From assembly GCF_027579695.1 (NCBI RefSeq), contig NC_083596.1:17325755-17389754 (forward strand): a stretch of DNA of 64,000 nt. The letters are read 5' to 3'. The DNA comes from Neoarius graeffei. Its lineage: Eukaryota > Chordata > Actinopteri > Siluriformes > Ariidae. The position numbers and the translations under genes were made by a program. How positions within the stretch are numbered: position 1 is the first letter of the stretch; every line of letters begins with the position of its first letter. Below are positions 56,777 to 64,000 of the stretch, piece by piece. A model generated the notes under the pieces. The model saw nothing but the letters and a program-made list of their open reading frames with translations, did no database searches and was not told where the DNA came from.

Positions 56777-57610
56777 GTGAGTGAAGAGAATGTGAGAAGG
56801 ATAGCCGGGTTGCATTTTTCTCTTGATTAGCTTAGCTAGTTCACTAAGTTAGCTGGTATTAACTAGCAGTAAATGTTTGAAACAGCTATAGCGTGACACA
56901 AATATTCATTTAAATGTCGTGTCAGATATTTAGATATGTTACGAACGGTTTCTAACATTTTTTTCCCCGACTATGACTTTGTCTGTTAGTACTTAAAATA
57001 ATTTTCACTTCGTTTAAATTCGGGATAGAGCAGCTAGTTCTAGTTCAGTGAGTCAGGTTATTTGGCTCGGCTCACCAAAAAGAACTGACTTTCGGCTCAT
57101 TTCCATTTTTTTCTCTCTAAACCGTAGTTTGTGACATTTTCCATCAGCGATTGCTTTTCTTTGCTTAAATATGACTGAAATTGTTTCATAAAAATTCTAA
57201 ATATACGTTCCAGTTACTAATGCGACCTTAATTTACATTATATTATACTCTATTGAAATCGTTATGTCACCAAGGCAGTAGATTTGCGATTCAAATACAA
57301 TTTCTCACACCCATTTCACGCGAATAAACAACACAACAACAAAGGCTTCAGTCAGCATTTTTTTATTAAATTATACTACAAGAGTAATGGTACTTATTCT
57401 GACTAAATTTAAACAAAAAAAAAACGAAAAGAAAGAAATAAGATGAATCACCCAAACGACTCATCTGAGTCGGCTCTCTATGTTCAGCTAAAAGAGCCGA
57501 CTCTTTGGTGAACGACACTGTAAAGAGTCACTTCAGAACAGTGATCGTTGGTTGAGACTCCTGTGTGAGGTGCAGAGTGGAAGTTTCTAGAAATTATCCA
57601 ACATGAACAG

Positions 57611-58600
57611 TAGGGCTGTAACGATACACCCAACTCACGATTCGATTCGTATCGCGATTTTTGACCCACGATTCGATACGCCCACGATTTTTTTAAAAAT
57701 GTTTTTTTAAAGTAGTAAATTTGACTTATTAACATTTACTTACTTACATTAACTATTTAATAACAAATAATTCAGACCACTTCAGAGAATGAGTAATATG
57801 TACGCAAAAATGAACAAATGTATATCCAAAGATTGTTTTATTTCTCAAAATAATACTGTTGAGCCGGAAGCTCTGTTTTTTTCGGTTCTGAAAAAGTAAT
57901 TTTTCCAAATCGTGTAAATCCGTTAAGATTTTTTTTTTTTTGGGGGGGTGGCTCTCTCACTGTCTCACTCTCATAGGGCCAATGATTTTCTGTGATCGCG
58001 GAAAACAGATGGAAATTACGGAATTTTTATGGTGAAACATTGCTCGCGTGTCAAAATGTAACTGCCGCAGAAGGCTTCCGCCCAAGCAGACATGCCTTCA
58101 GTGTTGCCAGATATTGCTAACGTTTTCCACCCCAAAATATGTTCAAAACCAGCCAAAAAGCACCTAAACCCGCCCAATCTGGCAACACTACATGCCTTTC
58201 CGGTCAAGTGATTGTGATTGGCTTGTGGCACACCTAGCCAGCCAATGAGCTGCTTGTTTACAGATTCGCTCCCCGCGTCGCAACCAGAATGGCGACCGCT
58301 TAAAAGAAATGAATGCTCTGCCAGTGGCGAGTGTGGACGTTGCGTGACTCGCAGAAGATTGTCGCAGGTCGGCGAAAAAACGACTTACTAATAGATATTA
58401 AAAAAATAAGTAATTTAAGTAAGTTTAAAATGTAATTTAAATAAAAAGTAAAGTATTCATAAATTGAAGTTTGGAAGCGCCTCTGTTTTTGGGCTGAGGA
58501 GAAATTTGAAAGGGTGTACCGCGATTCTGCCTTCTTGTATCGCGATACAGATCGTGGCTCTGCGTATCGCGATTTCGATACGCATATCGTTACAGCCCTA
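57611..58600. mobile_element. hAT-type element inserted at a start codon
   Basis: Ends TAGGGCTGTAACGATAC and GTTACAGCCCTA are flanked by atgaacag (57603-57610 and 58601-58608), the first codons of the unit 2 exon. Subterminal ATCGCGAT words repeat. It contains the 88-bp GTGTTGCCAGAT copy at 58101-58188. Confidence 0.92.
58101..58188. repeat. Short element with GTGTTGCCAGAT ends, copy 2
   Basis: 88 bp with GTGTTGCCAGAT and ATCTGGCAACAC ends, opposite in orientation to 20076-20162. Contains AAATATGTTCAAAACC, the complement of wording in copy 1. Confidence 0.75.
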
Positions 58601-58661
58601 ATGAACAGTCAACTTTTGTATTTTCTTCTGGCTTTAGTTTTTAAAGCCTGTATCTGTGTGG
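58601..58661 (+). CDS. Predicted first exon with signal peptide, unit 2
   Basis: MNSQLLYFLLALVFKACICV, differing from unit 1 at one residue (Q for L at position 4), followed by the same donor at 58662. The 8-bp duplicate made by the hAT insertion recreated the ATG, so the coding exon survives but its upstream region is now 990 bp away. Whether it is still used is unknown. Confidence 0.5.
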
Positions 58662-59107
58662 GTGAGTGAAGAGAATGTGAACAGGATAGCCGGGTTGCAT
58701 TTTTCTCTTGATTAGCTTAGCTAGTTCACCAAGTTAGCTGGTATTAACTAGCAGTAAATGTTTGAAACAGCTATAGCATGACACAAATATTCATTTAAAT
58801 GTCGTGTCAGATATTTAGATATGTTACGAACGGTTTCTATCATTTTTTTCCCGACTATGACTTTGTCTGTTAATACTTTTAAAATAATTTTCACTTCGTT
58901 TAAATTCGGGATAGAGCAGCTAGTTCTAGTTCAGTGAGTCAGATTATTTGGCTCGGCTCACCAAAAAGAACCGACTCTTTCAGCTCATTTCCATTTTTTC
59001 TCTCTAAACCGTAGTTTGTGACATTTTCCATCAGTGATTTGCTTTTCTTTGCTTAAGTATGACTGAAATTGTTTCATAAAAACTCTAAATATATGTTCCA
59101 GTTACTG

Positions 59108-60249
59108 GGTCAATGACGTGACGCTACTTTTTTTTTGCGTTCCTATGATTTGTCTTAGGAGAAAAGGGTTAAAATGTGAAAATCGTCTCACAATATAGTT
59201 AAGTACATTATCTGTTTGGTAACCTACCATAAATTATTTGGAATTGATCAATTTTGATAAAATAATGATGGTATAATGGTAAAAATGTCTATGTGGTGCA
59301 ACGCTAAAATCTTTAAACTACAAATTTCAACCTGCTCAAAACAGGTGAAATCCTAAATAAAACGTTATAATCTAGTTTGGCATAATCTTACATTTGTCTT
59401 CTTTAACAATGACTAAAAGAAACTGAATATTATTTTCATACATTTTGTCAGTAATTTGGGTATTTTACCCTGTCACTTTTGTTCCTCAATTGTCAATGAT
59501 GAGCAACAAACATTTGAGGAGCCATTTTGTTCAGTTGTGTCATAAGACCATGTGACAGGAAGTTATATCACACAGAAGGATCCCTGATGAACATATTTGA
59601 AACATGACAAGGTTTGTAACTTTTCTTGAAATCTGCTTAATTTGACATTTTCTGAGCATGATCAGGTTTGTTTATAGTTGCATGTCAAATACTACAACGT
59701 TAGTAAAACATGTAAAATTCAAAATTCCAGTCAAAAATAGGTATTCATTTTAAAAACATATTTGAAATGTCAGCATCAAGCTAATGAACTTTCATAGGCG
59801 TCCATCAGCAGGCCTGTAAAGTGGGATTTAAATTTTGTCCTGTCAATCACTACAACGTTGTGTAATCTGACAGTTCATTATACCATTACACTTCCTCTGT
59901 TTGGATGCTGACTGCTGACATAAAAATGTAATGTGACCCAACTGCTATGTTGGCCAGTGTTTGAGTGTTAAGGGTGACCATTGTTTTACTCTTCTTATAT
60001 CTTTTTTCATCCATACATGTTTAGATAAAGTCATTATATTGCTTGTCTGAGGCTGTCCATAGTATTGACATGAGTTTGTTCAGACTAAGCTTGTATGAGC
60101 TCAGAATCTAGCTAGCATAAAAAAAACAATATTTATACATATCATTTACTGTATTTTATTTTTATAATGTATGTCATTTCAAACTGTAACAGCTTTGAAA
60201 TGAATTGAAACTCCAATAATGTGATAGGTGTAAGATCTGTGGATTGCAG
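59108..60249. other. Sequence that interrupts the tandem array
   Basis: Starts abruptly with GGGTCAATGACGTGACGC where units 1 and 2 continue differently. No long frame until 60250. Likely part of the element that carries the exon at 60250-60743, but no matching right end was found. Confidence 0.4.
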
Positions 60250-60743
60250 AGGATTCAATTGTAAACTATGATGAATTAGTTCCAACAAGTGTTCCAGCCA
60301 TTAAAGGTACGCTGAAAATCCATCAAGTGACATGTGAAGAACAATATGTGATTCACTGGAGGGAAATATCTTGTTTCTGTGCAAGACCTGAGATCTGCAA
60401 GTGCTATGCACCAAATGTAGCAGATTTCCGACACCTTGTAGATGAGCTCCCTTCAACATCTGGCAACTGTCAGCAAAGTTTGAGTGGCAGGTTTGTCTTA
60501 GTCAGATATGACAATAAACCTTATGTAGGGCAGGTTATCCAGGTGGTGGGTGAAGAAGTGGAAGTGAGCTGCATGCAACAGCTAGGTAAAAAGAATGTCT
60601 TCACCTGGCCTCATCCACCTGACAAAATATTCTACTTTAAGTCTGATGTGCTGCAAAAAGTCTCTGAGCCAGAACCTTTGAATTCACGTCATTCAAAACT
60701 CATCCCAGATGACTGGAAAAGCTTTCAAACATGCACCACCTGA
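60250..60743 (+). CDS. Unrecognised last exon, probably transposon-derived
   Basis: An acceptor-like ttgcag at 60244-60249 leads to an open frame of about 163 codons: DSIVNYDELVPTSVPAIKGT, REISCFCARPEICKCY, SGRFVLVRYDNKPYVGQVIQ, VEVSCMQQLGKKNVFTWPHP and stop at 60741-60743. GRFVLVRYDNKPYVGQ with FTWP resembles a small Tudor-like fold seen at the C-terminus of uncharacterised fish mobile-element proteins, by my recall. The upstream exons were not found. Confidence 0.5.
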
Positions 60744-61157
60744 GAGTTTAGAAAACACATATTTGTCATTGTTTCTGTTCATCAATTGAAAATAATTTAA
60801 AAAAAGCAAGTTCAATGAGCCTTGTTGACTGTTATGCTTGATGTTTGTGCCAGTTAAACAACATTTGTCTGATGGAAAGTGCTGGTTGTACCAATTGACT
60901 CATGCATGTGTCAGTTGGCGTAACCCACATTTCTCATTAAAATGATAAAATTCACATGTAAATTCATGGGAACCAAGATGTCATATGCAATGTGATGTCC
61001 AATTGCAATGCACTGACACTTGTTCTAACAATTTATGCATCAATTGTCCAAAGTTATTTAGAAAATGGCAAGAGTTTTCAGCAATTCTACGGCTTTACAT
61101 TGCAAAAACCTTTAATATTTTCATTTCAAAATTAATTCATTTGATCTCCCTCCTAGA
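60744..61157. other. 3' flank of the exon, AT-rich
   Basis: No coding signal. CATTAAAA near 60935 is a weak poly(A)-signal candidate. Confidence 0.35.
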
Positions 61158-64000
61158 ACTGCCACCTTATTGTGGTGGAGGGGTTTGTGTGCTTGAATGA
61201 TCCTAGGAGCTATGTTGTCGGGGGCATTATGCCCCTGGTAGGGTTTCCCAAGGCAGACAGGTCCTAGGTGACAGGCCAGACCAAGAGCAGTTCACCAAAA
61301 ACCCCCTATAGAGAAAAAATCCAGGACCGTGACGTCGCCCGGTAGGACGCAGCCGGGGCCCCACCCTGGAGCCAGGCCCGGGGTTGGGGCTCGTATGCGA
61401 GCGCTTGGTGGCCGGGCCTTTGCCCATGGGGCCCGGCCGGGCTCAGCCCGAAGAGGTGACGTGGGCCCGACCTCCTGTGGGTTCACCACCCACAGAGGTA
61501 GCAGTAGGGGTTTGGTGCAATGTGGATTGGGTGGCAGTCGAAGGCAGGGGCCTCGACGACCTGATCCCCGGACACAGCGGCTGGCTGTTGGGACATGGAA
61601 TGTCACTTCGCTGGGGGGGAAGGAGCCTGAGCTTGTGCGGGAGGTTGAGAGGTACCGGCTAGAGATAGTCGGGCTCACCTCCACGCATAGCTTGGGCTCT
61701 GGAACCCAGCTCCTCGAGAGGGGCTGGACTTTCCACTTCTCTGGAGTCGCTCGTGGTGAGCGGCGGCGGGCTGGTGTGGGCTTGCTTATAGCTCCCCAGC
61801 TCAGCCGCCATGTGTTGGAGTTTACCCCAGTGAACGAGAGGGTCGCCTCTCTGCGCCTTCGGATTGGGGAGAGGGCTCTTGCTGTTGTTTGTGCCTACGG
61901 GCCAAATAGCAGTATAGAGTATCCGGCCTTCTTGGAGTCCCTGGGAGAGGTACTGAGGGGTGCTCAGACTGGGGACTCCATTGTGCTACTAGGGGACTTC
62001 AATGCTCACGTGGGCGACGACAGTGACACCTGGAGGGGCGTGGTTGGGAGGAACGGCCTCCCCGATCTGAACCCGAGTGGTGTTTTGTTATTGGACTTCT
62101 GTGCTAGTCACGGTTTGTCCATAACGAACACCATGTTCGAGCATAGGGGTGTCCATAAGTGCACGTGGCACCAGGACACCTTAGGTCGGAGGTCGATGAT
62201 CGACTTTGTAGTCGTTTCATCTGATCTCCGGCCCTATGTCTTGGACACTCGGGTGAAGAGAGGGGCTGAGCTGTCAACTGATCACCACCTGGTGGTGAGT
62301 TGGATCCGCTGGCGGAGGAGGAAGCTGGACAGACCTGGCAGGCCTAAACGTATGGTGAGGGTCTGCTGGGAACGTCTGGCCGAGCACTCTGTTGGGGAGG
62401 TCTTTAACTCCCACCTCCGGGAGAGCTTTTCCCAGCTTCCGAGGGAGGCGGGGGACATTGAGTCTGAGTGGACCATGTTCTCTACCTCCATTGTGGACGC
62501 GGCTGTTCGGAGCTGTGGCCGCAAGGTCTCCGGTGCCTGTCGTGGCGGCAATCCCCGAACCCGGTGGTGGACACCGGAAGTAAGGGATGCCGTCAAGCTG
62601 GAGTCCTATCGGGCCATGTTGACCTCCGGGACTCCTGAAGCAGCCGACGGGTATCGGCAGGCCAGGCGTGCTGCAGCTCGGGCAGTTGCGGAGGCAAAAA
62701 CTCGGAACTGGGAGGAGTTCGGGGAGGCCATGGAGAAGGACTATCGGTCGGCCTCGAAGAAATTCTGGCAAACCGTCCGGCGCCTCAGGAGGGGGAAGCA
62801 GTACTCTGCCAACACTGTTTACAGTGCGGGTGGGGAGCTGTTGACCTCGACTGGGGACATTGTCGGGCGGTGGAAGGAATACTTTGAGGATCTCCTCAAT
62901 CCCACCGTCATGTCTTCCACTGAGGAGACTGAGGCTGATGACTCAGAGGTGGACTCATCCATTACCCAAGCCGAAGTCACTGAGGTGGTTTGCAAGCTCC
63001 TCGGTGGCAAGGCACCAGGGGTGGATGAGATCCGCCCTGAGTATCTCAAGTCTCTGGATGTTGTGGGGCTGTCTTGGTTGACGCGCCTCTGCAACATCGC
63101 GTGGCGGTCGGGGACAGTGCCTCTGGAGTGGCAGACTGGGGTGGTGGTCCCTCTTTTTAAGAAAGGGGACCGGAGAGTGTGCTCCAATTATAGGGGAATC
63201 ACACTTCTCAGCCTCCCAGGGAAAGTTTACTCCAGGGTACTGGAGAGGAGAATTCGACCAATAGTCGAACCTCGGATCCAGGAGGAACAATGCGGTTTTC
63301 GTCCTGGTCGCGGAACACTGGACCAGCTCTATACCCTTCATAGGGTGCTCGAGGGTTCATGGGAGTTTGCCCAACCAGTCCACATGTGCTTTGTGGATCT
63401 GGAGAAGGCATTTGACCGTGTCCCCCGTGGTATTCTGTGGGGGGTGCTTCGGGAGTATGGGGTTCGGGGCTCTTTGCTAAGGGCTGTCCGGTCCCTGTAC
63501 GAACGGAGCAGGAGTCTGGTTCGCATTGCCGGCAGTAAGTCAGACCTGTTCCCAGTGCATGTTGGACTCCGGCAGGGCTGCCCTTTGTCACCGGTTCTGT
63601 TCATAATTTTTATGGACAGAATTTCTAGGCGCAGCCAGGGGCCGGAAGGAATCCTGTTTGGGAACCACAGGATTTCATCTCTGCTTTTTGCGGATGATGT
63701 TGTCCTGTTGGCTTCTTCAAACCAGGACCTTCAGCATGCACTGGGGCGGTTTGCAGTCGAGTGTGAAGCGGCTGGGATGAGAATCAGCACCTCCAAGTCC
63801 GAGGCCATGGTTCTCGACCGGAAAAGGGTGGCTTGCCCTCTCCAGGTTGGTGGAGAAGTCCTGCCTCAAGTGGAGGAGTTTAAGTATCTCGGGATCTTGT
63901 TCACGAGTGAGGGAAGGATGGAGCGTGAGATCGACAGGCGGATCGGTGCAGCCTCCGCAGTGATGCGGTCGCTTTACCGGTCCGTCGTGGTGAAGAAGGA
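61158..64000 (+). mobile_element. APE-type LINE with open ORF, running off the window
   Basis: GC-rich 5' region starts around CTAGAACTGCCACCTTATTG. The coding part from about 61560 is open to the end of the window. Endonuclease and RT domains are both intact as read. Higher GC than flanking DNA. Confidence 0.88.
61587..64000 (+). CDS. LINE ORF2 endonuclease/reverse transcriptase, partial
   Basis: About 805 codons are open without a stop up to the window end. Endonuclease blocks are [43 protein letters not shown] and [12 protein letters not shown] blocks are [75 protein letters not shown] and [12 protein letters not shown]. The start codon is not clear, and the frame extends upstream as [10 protein letters not shown], so 61587 marks only where conserved sequence begins. 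The C-terminal knuckle lies beyond the window. Nicking plus reverse transcription at the target is the family's known mechanism. LINE clade not assigned. Confidence 0.9.

Larger units (their letters stand above)
56150..59107 (+). repeat. Tandem array of about 890-bp units (2 whole, 1 partial)
   Basis: TTCAGTGAGTCAG with TTTGGCTC occurs at 56155, 57045 and 58931. The first interval is 890. The second is 1886, which falls to 888 once the 990-bp hAT element and its 8-bp duplicate are removed. The third unit stops at GTTCCAGTTACT. Each unit holds repeated GGCTC/AGCCGA words, an A/AAAGAA stretch and one signal-peptide exon. Confidence 0.9.

Overview
The window is nuclear DNA from a teleost fish. 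The evidence is intron-split vertebrate coding exons, several V-SINEs of the Mermaid/DANA type, at least five Tc1-like copies, and fish-type hAT, Kolobok, Harbinger and ISL2EU-like elements. The density of Tc1 and Mermaid-type SINEs fits an ostariophysan such as a catfish, but that is an impression, not a measurement. The only conserved host gene I recognise is the 3' part of a myotubularin-related lipid phosphatase gene, best match mtmr3, on the + strand. Eight exons (4927-5122, 13759-13944, 16329-16499, 16881-17035, 23116-24220, 24325-24435, 25281-25369, 29803-29980) splice into one uninterrupted frame of 729 residues. It runs from the phosphatase active site through a coiled coil to a C-terminal FYVE finger; the 5' exons lie upstream of the window. 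Layout: 1-4926 is mtmr3 intron with a Tc1 fragment split by a hAT MITE, a subterminal-repeat MITE, and a SINE split by a deleted hAT next to a perfect 70-bp palindrome. 5123-13758 is an 8.6-kb intron holding a Tc1 copy loaded with an LTR-like insert and a long fold-back element, a THAP-bearing Kolobok-like copy, a second nearly full Tc1, and an ISL2EU-like copy. 13945-29802 holds the remaining introns, with further SINEs, Kolobok, pogo/Tigger, hAT, Harbinger-like and palindromic TTAA elements. 29981 to about 31955 is the mtmr3 3' UTR. 32744-44574 holds a second copy of a TTAA element, a decayed APE-type LINE carrying an ISL2EU-like insertion, and a third ISL2EU-like copy. 44580-49793 is a complete Ty3/Gypsy chromovirus of the sushi/Tf1 type: equal-length 435-bp LTRs, gag, and an intact -1 frame pol with a chromodomain. 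It shows an 11-nt self-complementary primer site and a slippery heptamer followed by a GC-rich stem. 49794-55820 is a nest at least four layers deep (repeat, SINE, Tc1, hAT, MITE), followed by an RTE-type LINE tail. 56150-59107 is a tandem array of about 890-bp units, each with a predicted signal-peptide first exon; one unit has a hAT element inserted exactly at the start codon. 59108-61157 has an unplaced exon that looks transposon-derived. 61158-64000 is an open LINE running off the window. Transposon-on-transposon nesting is the main feature of the window, and many host sites can be rebuilt from target-site duplications.
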